64,000 nucleotides of DNA from assembly GCA_033032175.1 (NCBI GenBank), contig CM065322.1, positions 12,896,001 through 12,960,000 on the forward strand, read 5' to 3'. The translations under genes were made by a program, and so were the position numbers. This document shows, one piece after another, positions 42,839 to 54,520 of this stretch. Every line of letters starts with the position of its first letter. The stretch's first letter is position 1. This DNA is from Saturnia japonica (Eukaryota > Arthropoda > Insecta > Lepidoptera > Saturniidae). Under the pieces are notes generated by a model, which worked only from the letters and a program-made list of their open reading frames with translations, was not told the origin of the DNA and did not search any database.

Positions 42839-43144
42839 GTTAAATTTCGGGAGCACTGCCGAGGGTTTTTAAAAAGTCTAAGACAAGACTGATTCTCAAG
42901 AAGCTTTATTAAGAATGCTTTTATTTGTTACAAATGTCTCTTTTATAAACTCTTATTCTATAAACACAAAGTGGGGCTGTTTACTATGAAATAATGAGAA
43001 ATATGTCGCAATACATTCAGTCAAAACACCAGGTGTCTATCAGTAGTTTGCAGACATAATATGGGTTAAAAACGTAACATCAGCATTTCTAACGTATGTA
43101 CCAATTAACAAGACGTAATAAGAGAGGGTACAGACTGCATAACT
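42838..43144 (-). repeat. 5' long terminal repeat
   Basis: 307 bp, no difference found from 35311-35617. This copy drives transcription toward lower coordinates. Confidence 0.95.
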
Positions 43145-43148
43145 AGGT
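43145..43148. repeat. provirus target-site duplication, right (AGGT)
   Basis: AGGT directly after the LTR, matching 35307-35310. Confidence 0.9.
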
Positions 43149-44877
43149 ACAAAATGTTAATAAATAAACATCATAATATAAATGCTAAATAGCGAAACCT
43201 TTCAATATATTATTTTAAATATTGTTAGATATTCATCGCTACTCTCGTCGGGAATAGTCGGCAATATTCATAACTACTCTACTGCTCGGATTGAGTGGAA
43301 AGGTACATAAGATGCGTCTGCATTCTCACTTGGACCGTATACCCTACACATTGTTTTTTTTTTTTTTTTTTTTGTAAAGAAAATAGAAAAGTAAAGTATT
43401 TTTTAATTTTATTACATAATATATTTTAGTTGAATTATATCAATTATTATTTTATTTTTATTAAATTAAATTAAATAAAAACACTGATGATTACAAAATC
43501 AGGGTATAGAGTTTGACGTTACCGCTGTATATTTATCATGTACATTATAAATTTAATTATACCAATGGATAGCTATCGAATCAAAAAATTCGTTACGTGG
43601 AGTGATGAGGGCTGTGGCATCGTGCGCGGCGGAGAGGCACGCGCTGCCGTTTTGAGATCGTTTCGTGGCGTTACATAATTTCCATTTTGTATAAATTAAG
43701 ACTCTGAGAAGCTACATCGCTGCTTTTGTTTAAATGGACAGCTCCGTTCAAGGTATATACATTAGGTATACAAAAAGATGGTGTGGGATAGTTTTGTGAA
43801 TATATATGGTGTTCAAGTTAAAAAGTAAGAAAACTTATTTCAATGTCGGCCTATACTCGTCAAAAAGTCAAATTAAAATATCGCAAAGTGATTTTTAACA
43901 GCAACCTAGTGATGCCTACAAAATACCATATTATAAAATTAAGCGGTGCCGGGAACATAAAAAAGCATCCAAATGGACATTCCTTTACGTAAAATACACA
44001 GCTGTGTCCCCAACATCGCCACAACCTGATTTTTTTTTGTATCTTAATGTTTTATGTATTCAGTATAAAGAGCTCCATAATTTAAAACAGGTTTTATCAA
44101 CTATATAATTATCGTGTAAACAGAAAATAATAAAAGCTTAGTACGTTGTGGTTTCATTAACACAGTCAAAGTTAAAGGTTACTCAGTTAGTATTCATTAC
44201 GCGCATATTTAGCGAGAAAATATTTTTTAATGTTCTATTATGAAAATAAGGTTAGTAAATGTAGATTTACTTTATTTGTACATTTACCATTGTTAACTAC
44301 CTATTTCGACAAATTTTCGACTGCCAAAAAGCTAATGATAACCAAATATATTATTTACAATACTCTTCCCTGTTATGAAGTAGATTAAGCATTAGAATTC
44401 CAACCAGAATCGAGATATTGGCTAAAAGAGGCATTAGATTTCCTGCTATTTCTATAATGATTAGTTTTCTCCTAGTTTAATGATTGGTCTCGGCTGTGCT
44501 TTTCAAACAATAGCTTCTAGAATGCGACAACTTAAAGCTTGTTTGTCGACGTGACAGTATTATCGGTATGACGCCGACTCGAGTACGCTGATTAGGGGTA
44601 GTTTTGAATGCTGCTTTTTTATAGTACGCCGAAGATATCTAGTTGAAACAGCGCCGTAACCAATAAATCTATAGTTTTTTCATGTGATTTCTGTTTTTCA
44701 TTCAGATAGATTTATTACATTAATTATTTTCTTCTTGGCATAATCAACTTATGACATTTACTTTTTTATGTGTGTATTTATGATTTATTAATGTTTTTCC
44801 TTTTGTTAGACTTTTTGGCTTATATTTTATCATTGTTAACTTTGATTTCTTAATTAAAATATTTTATTAAAAAATTA

Positions 44878-45320
44878 TATTCAGTAAGGCCACAAACGAA
44901 GCATTTGGTGGCGGCCTTAAAAGGCTAATGGAAGAAATGTTTTTATTTTGTAAATAAATGCGATGATGGCTCAGTGGTAGTGCGTTCGGACACCGAGTCG
45001 ATTGACCTGAGTTCGAATCCTTGCAATGAGCCTGAGATTTCAATGAAGGAAAACCTCGTGATGAAACCGTAGTATGGTGGTAGGGCTTTTTCTAATACCC
45101 ATATTTTTAGCTACCACCCTCAAGTTGAAAATTTGTCGCCAAACACCAATAGGTGTGTTCCAACAGCTGCACTTGAGAGCCAGTCTTTCACATCCTTTAG
45201 CGTGCTACCATCTTGGGCCATACCGTCACTTAAGATCAGGTGAGGTTGTGACCACAACGCTAAACTTACAACTATAAAAAAATGAATGTAATGTAGTGGC
45301 CACTGGCCATCCATTTTAAT
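44878..45320 (+). repeat. dispersed repeat C split by a SINE
   Basis: Left part TATATTCAGTAAGGCCACAA to TTTTGTAAATAAA and right part AATGTAGTGGCCACTGGCCA are contiguous in the copy at 23255-23395, so the middle is an insertion. Confidence 0.75.
44961..45282 (+). mobile_element. tRNA-derived SINE, complete copy
   Basis: Head with A-box-like TGGCTCAGTGGTAGTGCG (44967) and B-box GAGTTCGAATCC (about 45009-45020), then the shared body CTACCACCCTCAAGTTGAAA, GTCGCCAAACACCAATAGGT, TTGAGAGCCAGTC, TAAGATCAGGTGAGGTTGTG, ending in an A-run. About 322 bp. A likely 9-base target duplication (AAATAAATG / AAATGAATG, one mismatch) flanks it. Transcribed by RNA polymerase III if active. This is the best reference copy in the window. 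Confidence 0.75.
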
Positions 45321-46620
45321 AAATAAATAAAAGATCTAACATGAAAAATAGACCATTTGACATGTGATTTAAGGCATACCAATCACCTATGAACTCGGCA
45401 CCCGACCAACTCCGCACCGCCTCATGCGGTTGAGATTTCTTTGTATGGAGTTCCATATATATGCACTCACTTATCTTGTATCGACTCGCACGCCAATAGA
45501 ACTCGTGTTGTCAAAGCACCGGTCTCGAATGTACCGCGAGTGGTTAACGCAAGAACGGAAAAAGGTCGATGTCTGGGATATTTTCCGAACTGGCACTAGT
45601 TTTTGACATTCATAAGTGCCATGTCTTCTTAGGGTCTAAATTGAATAAGTATTTTCTGATTTTGCGGTACGACACCACACGTACAAACTACACGTCAATT
45701 CGTTGATACGCGATGTTGACTAGCTGGCTACGCGACTTTCACCCGTCGACAACTAATGGACGTCGAGTAACGAGGCAGTGCTGGTCAGGTGCTGGGTTGA
45801 TAAGTGAGTGACGCTCTTTAATGCCCCGGGGGTCAACCGGGGGCTATCCTAGAATGGAACGGCTATTTGGTTTACCTTTAAAACTCTTTACAAGTTAAAT
45901 GTGTTTGGGTAGAAGGACACGACAATAATTGTGTCGGACTAGATCACGACCGCCCGACATAATGGCACGCTTTGGCTGATCAAGCTGGGTTAGGTTATAC
46001 TTGATTGGATCGCGACCACCATCCACACGGTGATCTGTGATTCTTTATTGGTTCCTCGTACTTCAGGATCAGGCGGTGTATATTCGGGATCGATCGTCGG
46101 TGGCTGTCGTTATTTTTCGATTTTACTGTCCTTACGATTAGACACAGTACCGTAATTTAGCGTGCTCTAAAATCTTCCAATGATTAAAGTACCCATGATA
46201 GAAGAAGTAGCTAGTACTAAATTTAGGTGGTTCGTTAATGAACCAGTAATTTGATCGTTTCGGAGAAAACCGCTTTAACTGTGTGTCTGATTCGTGATAT
46301 GAAAGGTTAATAATGAATGCAAATATAAAATATGTAAATAAAAATAAACGATTAATAAATAATAATAAATGCATTTCAAAGTGGGTTTTCGTTTTAATAT
46401 TCTAATTTTAGACACAAATAAAAAAGATACATATGTGTCTTTTTCGTTGCTAAATGTTTATAATTAGAAATCGGGCAAGTGCGAGTCGTCCTTGCGCACC
46501 GAGAGTTCTGTTCTAACACACAATATATTTATTTATTGTACTGGCACCCCGGGGCTTCGCTCGCGTGGACGACATAAAAACGCATAGTGCTTTTAAAAAC
46601 GTTAAAGTTTAATAAATTTT

Positions 46621-47555
46621 TATTGAATGAAGATATCATGATATTTTTAATTGACTAAGTATCTAAGGAGTAAAACAAAAAAAAAAATCTATCCGGTAGT
46701 TTTTGCGTGTTGCGATCACAAGGGTAAACTTCACTGAAGATTTATCAAAAAAATGTTTACTTTAATTCAGTTCGATGTCCTTAGTTTTAAGGTTATTTTA
46801 TAATAAACCAGCTGTGGCTGATTCACCTTAATTAAGTCATAATATTAAAAATTTTGAAATATTTTATTTACCATAATAAGAAAATTTATACAAGAGTTGT
46901 TGAGTTAATACCACATAAACATTTAAGGTTTGTGTGTAACACCTTACAATTCGTTGTGAGATAAACATAACATAAATGTTAACCTGGTAAAAGTAGAACA
47001 TTATTTATCAGAACCATGAATTCATAATTCCGATAAACAATGTTCCTTCAACACATATTTCAGATTCTTAGTAGTTATAATATTTGCGAATGGAGGTAGG
47101 CAAAGAGTTTATTAGTCGAGGAATTAGTTAGGCAGTCGTCCGATTACCGTAGCAATTATTTGCTGCGAGGGTATGTAGCTAGTAGTTTTTTATTCGCTAC
47201 TTGACGAGTGTATACAGTTGTATGTATATATGGTTGGAAGTTATATGGATAAGTTTATTCTTGCAATACAATATTGCTTTATACAACTAGCTATAATGAA
47301 AAATATGTTTCTAATGTTTTTGTTAAGATTTTGAAACGTTTATGAACATATTTTAGGAGTGTTCTATTTTGTTTATAAATTATAAATATAAAATATATTA
47401 ATAGGGAGCTTGATTATATATTCAATGCTCCCTACCATTTGCAAAACAACATTAAAAGTCATTTGATATAAATATCCGCAGCATAATAAAAAATATAGAT
47501 TTACTAATAACTCTCTTTAAAATTCTCCTCACAAAATTTGATATAATTACCCCAC
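46621..47555. other. AT-rich DNA, nothing identified
   Basis: Helitron-like body strings occur near 46690-46740. No gene. Confidence 0.3.
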
Positions 47556-47559
47556 TTAC

Positions 47560-47690
47560 AGAATGTTGACTTACTAAAACCATTAATATTCCTTCTATAA
47601 CAGGATATACCCCACAAAAAATCACTCAAATGAAAATCGTGGTGTGGTAATTTATGTGAGCGAGGACATACAATGTCAAATTTTATAAAA
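47560..47690 (+). pseudogene. LINE endonuclease fragment
   Basis: Read with one frameshift, the sequence gives INIPSITGYTP, then NRGVVIYVSEDIQCQIL and a stop. This is the conserved G-Y...RGG-V-IYV region of LINE AP-type endonucleases. A short remnant only. Confidence 0.5.
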
Positions 47691-47830
47691 GAGTTTATAC
47701 CTACGTTATGCGAAACGACTTTATCCCCGACCTATTATTATAGGTATAAAAACTTCTGTAACGGGTTACTAAGAAATCTTTAAAAAACTTATGACAGAAA
47801 TTAATTGAATAAAAATAATCCATAAGCTAT

Positions 47831-47992
47831 ATGGCAAATCATACGAAAAATAACCTCAAAGTATCAACAAACTACTCCACCACGGGAACTCCTACAAATA
47901 GATATGAAATAAAGAAAAAAATGACAAGTTGGTTGCAAGGTTTAGACTACACAGAAATTGAAAAACTATTACACAAAAATACATTTAGCTAA
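47831..47992 (+). pseudogene. probable LINE 3' ORF fragment, 53 codons
   Basis: An open frame from ATG 47831 to TAA 47990-47992 reads MANHTKNNLKVSTNYSTTG, then RYEIKKKMTSWLQGLDYTEI, EKLLHKNTFS. It is too short for general detection but coherent. The end resembles the C-terminus of LINE polyproteins, and an endonuclease piece lies 150 bp upstream. Uncertain. Confidence 0.35.
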
Positions 47993-48880
47993 GTTATAAT
48001 AAATTAAGTCACCTATATTTACATCTACATAATCTACACACATCCACATAACATGTATACATATATCACATTTACGTGCTCAAGTTGTACACGGACCCAT
48101 AACATACACCAACCTCTATATTGTTCCGATGCCCGGGCCACAGGCTCTTTGCCTATTTTGGGTACCGGAGTCTTACTCGTATTCAAATTTGGATTTAGCA
48201 AAAATGGAACACATATTGGAAATCAAAACTGTTCAGTATTTCTTTGGAATCTTGTTGACTGTCTTCATTAGTTGATTATTTTTAGTTTTGTAGTAGAATT
48301 TTCGCAGTATTCTATAATATAAATAATACCACATTACGAAGTAAAATTCATCTCTATAATAATCGAATATATTGATCAAAATCTAAATACTTTCGTAACG
48401 AAACTATGAATTAATTACCGTATTACGTAATTACCGTACAGCCTGTGTAACATACAAAGTTATTCATCACATTTGCGTCTAAAATAAATTTAAAAATGTC
48501 AAAAAAAATGTAAGTAAAGTTATTTATTGAAATTTTCATCTAAGTCGTTATTCAACATAAAGTGAAATTGTGGTCAAACGTTAACTTACATAGAATAGAA
48601 AAAAAATCTCTATAATTAAATCTGTTAAGCCCTCGGGCGTTAGCGTAAATAACCCTCAGGTTTTATTTAGGGCGTTACGCCCAAGAGAGCCTGCATATTA
48701 TATTATGACACTGTTTACGTGCAAATGTGATGAAAATAATATTGCATGCCAATATTAGGTGCTTGGGAATTGTCTACTAGAGCCCATGTTGGACTGTACT
48801 TTGATTTGAATTGTTTGTTAAATGCTATGGTCACTAGTAAATTACTATTATTGTTAATAATAATACTTTGGATAGGATGT
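47993..48880. other. AT-rich DNA, nothing identified
   Basis: One 72-codon frame at 48053-48271 without recognisable features; a G/C-rich patch at 48635-48690 (CGGGCGTTAGCG, GGGCGTTACGCCC) is locally self-complementary. Confidence 0.3.
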
Positions 48881-48884
48881 ATTA

Positions 48885-49080
48885 GATAGGACCCTACAGA
48901 AGATTGTAGCCAAATAGTATTGAGTTTCTGCGGTGAGTAAGGTTTCCAGAGCTCCTTGGGAAAGGAAGATTCAAGATCGTCAGCATGCTAGTGATACCCA
49001 CTATATTATACCGTGTATAGACTATGGTAGCTACCTACTGACAGGCTGGTCGTATGCTCGTTAGCCACGTTAGTTTTATA
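48885..49080 (-). repeat. dispersed repeat family B copy, minus strand
   Basis: ACCCTACAGAAGATTGTAGC, CGGTGAGTAAGGTTTCCAGA and GCTCCTTGGG are the reverse complement of the order at 7505-7765. Confidence 0.6.
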
Positions 49081-49389
49081 AAAACATATTATTGGTTAAT
49101 ATATCCGCTATGACAACACAGATTTTGTGAAAATTTCACGACTTCCTATTACATTTTAGAATAACTATTGCAAAGGGAGGATCCTCCGACCAGACGGGTG
49201 TTATGTCTGGCGGGCAGCTGCCCAACGGTTGTAGTCGGGTTCTTGTATATACACTCAATCGAAGAGTTAATTTCTATAGTGCGATGTAGGATGCGTCGTA
49301 TGTGGTTCGGTAGATGTCGCTATGTAGATGTCGCTACAACATTTTTTATTATAAAGCTTACGTTAAAAGTAGGACGTATGGTTTAGTTT

Positions 49390-50005
49390 TATCAATACAG
49401 TTCTTTTCTGGCAACGGATTCCTAAAAAATAATTATATCGAAGGAGAAAACATTTATTAGCATGCAGAATAATTCTCTGTGTCTATTTTTACATTTATTA
49501 TAATAATTTTCCAATAATTTTATAAGTTTATTAGTAACGATTGACGAATTATTTTTCATATAATTAACTAACTTTTGCCCGCGATTTCATCTTCGTGGAC
49601 TTTAGAATGTTGTATTTACCCGGGTAAATGTATTCTATGAGTGAATCCAGGTTATGAACTACTAGGGTGCCAAATAACATCCAAATTCATTCAACCGTTA
49701 TTGTGTGACTGAGTACCAAACATACATTTATTCACATTTAAAATTAAGATTAAGATATCGCTCCCACAAACATTCAAAATCTGTCAACGGTTTAGTATAG
49801 ACAAATAAAAATATATTATATATAGATAAATTAATAAATGAAATCAACCCTATTATACTGCCTTAAGGAATGATTTGATTTATTTGTGATGGAGAAACAC
49901 GGAACACTTTATTTCTTACCAAAAGCATAAATATGCATTTTAATATCCCTCATTTGGGAAATAGCGGTATCTTCATACAAACTTTCATCCCCTATTTCCA
50001 GAAAC
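49390..50005. other. AT-rich DNA with a Helitron-like end
   Basis: AACTTTTGCCCGCGATTTCA then TCTTCGTGGACTTT at 49571-49604 is a worn family 3' end, minus orientation. No gene. Confidence 0.35.
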
Positions 50006-51298
50006 TCCGATAAGCACGCGCTGTATTAATATACATATTAACACTATGCTAATCTAATAAACGTGACCTGGAATTAACTATTCGAAATCACTAAATAACA
50101 ATTATATACCTATTATAATTGACCGACACAGTAGTTTTTGGTTTTTGAAATTACTATTAACTACAAATTAGACAAATTTGAACTTTTTAAGACATCTTAG
50201 TATATAACACACATTGTACTCTTTTAATTAAGTAATGATTAAATAATTTAAAAAAAAATTCAACCGCCCACTTTTTGAATAAACAATTTTCTATCGCTCC
50301 CTAAAATGTCTTACTTTATCCGTGACGCATCTTAAAAGCAACGATTTTTCAACCGTTACGTAACCTTATTTGAGGAATCATTTTGACGTTTTGAAAGATA
50401 ATGTATGCCAACTTTCTCATTTGCAAGTGCATTTGTAGTCCATTATAATGCCTCCTAATTTTCTCTGAGCGTTCTTGCACACTTCTAAAAGCTCCTACTG
50501 CAAAGGGGCATTATCAACCACTTTTAGAATAATAGGGTTTAAATAATTCGTGATAATCGAATGCCAGAAGTGGTATGATGAGATCACGGCATTTATAGGT
50601 CCTTTTCGCATAACATGCTGAACGGATAGATATTGCCTGAGCTCGCTTGAGAGACTGAGCTCGTAATGCGTTTAGAAAATTAGATGGATCGCAAAGATGA
50701 GTTGAAGTCTCTATAGAAAATAATTGTAAGTAGATATTTTAAACAATAGAAATAAAGCACGAAACTTAGAAAGAGACATGAAGACCATGACTTAATTAAG
50801 TCAACTCAAGTACAACGAAAATATTTTTATTTTTTTGTTTTAAAAAATGTGTCGCGTACTAGACCATGGTCGAAAATGTTTAAAACCAAAAAAAAAAATA
50901 GTAGGAGGAAACCCATTAAAAAAGGAGGGGAATATTATAAAAATGAAAGGAAAAATAATTTACGGGCGATCTGAGGTCGGGAAGGGGATGGGGGTGAGTT
51001 TTTAAGGGTAAAAAACGGTTTTTCTCGATTTCCGGCAAAACTAAAAGTCCTATCGAAAAAAGTCAAAGGGCAAAGTTGTAGGTAATAAAAAGATCTAAAA
51101 CTTTTGTATTTACACTTTTTCCACATAACCTCAAAATTTATGTGAAAAATTCAAAAAGCCAAGTTTTTGGTTTTTTATTTTTATCTTTTACAATTATTTT
51201 TTTTTTAACGAATTTTGGTGAAAACTTACCTTTTTATGTCCCAAATACGCTGTAATTTATTTGATTAAAAATATTTATTTTTTCACCTAATTTAAAAT

Positions 51299-51500
51299 GT
51301 GGTTGCCGAAAACATGGTTTAAAATGCACAAATTTATGTTCAAACTGTCATGGTTCTGAAAATTGCTCTAATATTGAAGAAGAAACCTACGAGGAAGTTA
51401 ATGATTCAGAAGAAATTGTGGATGAAGAACCATCGCAGTCTGGAAATAATGTTGGAGAGGAAGAAGGTGATAGTCGTGAAGATTTTTTTTTGGCTGTCTA
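51299..51500 (+). pseudogene. cysteine-rich C-terminal fragment with acidic tail
   Basis: In one frame the sequence reads CGCRKHGLKCTNLCSNCHGS, ENCSN, then an acidic run rich in E, D and S (EETYEEVNDSEEIVDEEPSQ). The C-x-C-x(6)-C-x(3)-C-x(2)-C-x(5)-C pattern followed by an acidic tail is the C-terminus of a protein family common in arthropod genomes, probably transposon- or virus-derived, vaguely like CXC/tesmin domains. The upstream coding part is absent, and the frame runs into a Helitron-like repeat at about 51492. The name is a description, not an assignment. Confidence 0.4.
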
Positions 51501-51915
51501 TCAGTCTGTTTGTTCCGGGTAATCTCCAAAACGGTTGAACCGATTTTGACGGGACTTTCACTGGTAGATAGCTGATGTTATAAGGAGTAACATAGGCTAC
51601 TTTCATTTTAGAAAAAAAATGAGGCTATCGCGCAAACAAAAAAAGCTTGTCATGGTAAATAAATTCAGGTGCTTAAATGGCTTACGCTGTGTACACCATA
51701 AGAGATTTAACAAATTAATGTACTACATAATTATAAAGACTAAAAAGACCTATAAAAAAGTCCGGGAGAGTTATGTCTATCTTTTAAAGAACACCCGCAA
51801 TAAGCATTTTGTCTTTAAAAAAACCAGGAGCGGTGGAGCAAGATTCGGGCATGTGCCCGATCGATGGCATTCTGTAATCCACGTGAGCGAAGCCGCGGGA
51901 ACAGCTTATCAATAA
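51495..51915 (+). mobile_element. Helitron-like element
   Basis: GGTTGAACCGATTTTGACGG, TTTCACTGGTAGATAGCTGA through to ATCCACGTGAGCGAAGCCGC and GGGAACAGC is the family body and 3' end. The 98-codon frame at 51619-51915 lies entirely in it and is a shadow. Confidence 0.5.
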
Positions 51916-53774
51916 TATGATTAAAAGTTAAATAACAGTGTGCGTAATAATTGTATAAGGCGCCCTTTTTAATTAAATATGACAGTTACTTTTTAAGACA
52001 AAGTTTTAGGAATAAAATCACTTCTTGATTTTTACAATTATAGCATATTATACAAAACATCAACTTCAGCCTTATTAATTTAATAAAAAAAATTTTTCGA
52101 CATCTAATATACTTTAAATAATTGCGATACAAAATTGAGTTTTGTATTACGTAATTCAATTGCATTCAAGTTATCGCAATGTTAATTATTTTTCTTATCG
52201 CTTGAATGTTATCGAATGAACAGACCCATTGCGATTATTTCAAACATAAATAATACGTCAAATGCGTCGTCGGACTTTAGTCTCTAAATTATATATTCTA
52301 ATTCGACATAGCTACTTCATAATATTGTAATTAAAATTACCAAATTAAAATAAATAAACATAATATAAATGGTAGATAGAGAAATCTCTCAATATACTAT
52401 TTTAGATATTGTTAGGTATTCATCGCTACTCTCGTCGGGAATAGTCAAGTGGGGTATAATCATAATTGGATATTCATAACTACTCTACTGCTCGGATTCA
52501 GTGGAAAGGTACATAAGGCGCAGCGTACAAGGACTAGACGTGCGTCTGCATTCTCACTTGGATCTTAAATCGTAAACATCGCCTAGTAATTTATTCGTAA
52601 AAAAAATCCTACGAAATTCTTTTTTGTATAAACCATGACTTGGTAAAGCTGCGATGCTTGTTTCAGTTGGGATCAAGAGCTCTCGTCAAGGTTTATAGAT
52701 TGTGTATCGGTAAAAAAAGGTCGGAAATCGATATTGTGAATATAATTTTGGTATTAAAGTTCAAAATTTAAAAAAAATTCAATGTTTGCCTTTACTATTC
52801 GAAAAAGCAAAGCAAAATATCGAAATTGTATACGGTTAAAAAGGGCTTCTCAATAGCAATCCTGTGATTTCCATAAAATACCATATTATGGATAGAGTAA
52901 TACAGAAATAAGAACAAAAAGCATCCGAACCGACACGTGTTTACGTAAAATACACAGCCGTGACCCGACATAGCCACACGGTGAATATTTTTTACTCAAT
53001 GTAAACAGTTACTAAATTTTAAACCAGTTTTATAAGTTATTTATAATTATTTTGTAAGCAGACAATGATAAAAACATAGGGTGTGGTTTTATTAACACTA
53101 AAATTCAAGGTCACGCTGTTAGTGTTAATTACCCGCATATCTTACGAGAAATTATTGTTTAAAATAATTTATTATGAAAACGAGGAAGGTTGGTTTACAT
53201 AAAACATTTTAATGTAGATTAACTATTACAGGTTAGAACTAAAACCCAAATTTCTACTCCCAAATACTCGTGCAAAATGCCAATGATAACCAAATACTTA
53301 ACATACTTCTCCCTGTTATGAAAATCAATTAAGCATTAGAAGTAAAACCTGAATCGAAAAATTGGCTAATAGAGACTACATAGGTGTAGCAAAAGTGTAA
53401 CAAAACAAATCATAAAAGATCTAACACGGAAAATCAACTATGTGACATGCAGGACCAGGACGCTACGTGATACATTCTGCTATATTCCTCGGGGGGTCAA
53501 ACCGAGCTATATCATAGAATGGAATAGCTATTTAGTTTACCTTTAAGACTCCCTACAAGTTGAATGTGTTTGGGTGGTAGGAAACGACAATGATTGTGTC
53601 GGACTAGATCATGACCGCCCGCCATAATGGCACGCTTTGGCTGATCAAGCTATGTTAGGTTGTACTCGATTGGATCTCGAACACTATCCACACGGTGATC
53701 TGTGATTCTCTATTGGTTCCTCGTATATTAGGGATCGATCGTCGGTGGCCGTTATTGTTTTTCGATTTTACTGT

Positions 53775-54520
53775 TACCATTATGTCTTGTTTACACGTAT
53801 TAAGTTGCGAAGTGATTAACTAAATTTTAACTATTAAATAAAATTATGCCAGTAAACAATTACTTAAAAGCTCTTAAGTCATAACCAAGTTAACGATTTA
53901 GTGATCATGTAGAATAGAATCGAGCTTTTTTTCGTTTAGTAACCTCACTTCCCTTGCCACGCGTAAGCCCAGGTAGTCGTGGTCGCGTGGCTTCATAACA
54001 AATTATTATTTAGTTTGTGAATTTATAATAATTTTGGTGCGTGTGTAAGTGTTCGGGGAAGGTAGACATACCAGATTCCTGGTACAAGCACCAGGTTTCA
54101 GGGTCTTATACTATGTACCAGGTAAACATCATCTTGGTACTTAAGAATACCAACTTTTCGGTATCGATAAGGGCCCCAAATTTTTTCGTTCACCAAGGAG
54201 CTAAAAGGCGGGAAGACAGAATAAGATCCTGACGTTTGTAAAATTTGGAGCAACAACGAGCGAAAAAAAGGTCTCTGTTCTATTGATATTCCATGTTTCA
54301 CCTGATCGATAATTTCGGAGATAATATACACAATTACACAATTAAACATTTCAACACGTTCTTGTCCGTCCATTATGAATGAAATAAAAAGTACTAATGC
54401 AACTACTTAACAATTATGTGAAAAGTACGTGTGAGCGCTCACCTACCTAAAATTTAGTTATTATTTAGTTAATTAATTCGCCACTTTATGCATGTAAATA
54501 AGGCATTAAACACATTACCG
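53775..54520. other. copy-B-specific insertion of about 750 bp
   Basis: Copy A runs straight from TTTTACTGTCCTTACG to ACCGTAATTTAGCGTGC, while copy B has about 750 bp between the equivalent points. The insert carries short CCAGGT / ACCTGG-type repeats near 54070-54125 and a 91-codon minus-strand frame. Ends and class were not resolved. Confidence 0.5.
54098..54373 (-). CDS. hypothetical 91-residue ORF in the copy-B insertion
   Basis: Starts at a true ATG (54373): MDGQERVEMFNCVIVYIISE, then IIDQVKHGISIEQRPFFRSL and LLQILQT. The first 47 residues look like ordinary coding sequence with an amphipathic helix. The rest (SGSYSVFPPFSSLVNEK...) looks less so, and may be intron read-through. I do not recognise a family. 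It could be a first exon of a transposon gene or chance. Confidence 0.25.
   Translation of the reverse strand: MDGQERVEMFNCVIVYIISEIIDQVKHGISIEQRPFFRSLLLQILQTSGSYSVFPPFSSLVNEKIWGPYRYRKVGILKYQDDVYLVHSIRP

Larger units (their letters stand above)
35311..43144 (-). mobile_element. errantivirus-type LTR provirus (gag-pol-env)
   Basis: A 7,834 bp endogenous retrovirus-like element on the minus strand. Plus-strand order is 3' LTR, env, pol, gag, leader, 5' LTR. The two 307 bp LTRs appear identical, begin AGTTA and end TAACT, and are flanked by AGGT. It has a tRNA-Ser-like primer site, a G-rich purine tract, a gag without a zinc knuckle, a pol with PR-RT-RH-IN order and a YLDD active site, and a baculovirus-F-like env. 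This combination is that of the insect errantiviruses (gypsy, 17.6, 297, TED). No stop or frameshift was seen in any of the three frames. The integrase shows no chromodomain-like tail. Confidence 0.96.
43149..46620 (+). repeat. segmental duplication copy A, right part
   Basis: Continues the match to copy B (52345-54975): TTCATCGCTACTCTCGTCGG, GCGTCTGCATTCTCACTTGG, ACGTAAAATACACAGC, CCACACGGTGATCTGTGATT, TAAAATCTTCCAATGATTAA, AGGCTTCGCTCGCGTGGACG. Copy A alone has repeat C with a nested SINE (44878-45320) and a GC-rich ~400 bp segment (about 45370-45780); the 60-codon frame at 45424-45606 in that segment is unassigned. The T-run near 43353 is a simple repeat. Confidence 0.75.

Noticed and set aside
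51619..51915. 98-codon ORF, lysine-rich
   Set aside because: It lies entirely within a Helitron-like repeat and ends in its conserved 3' end.
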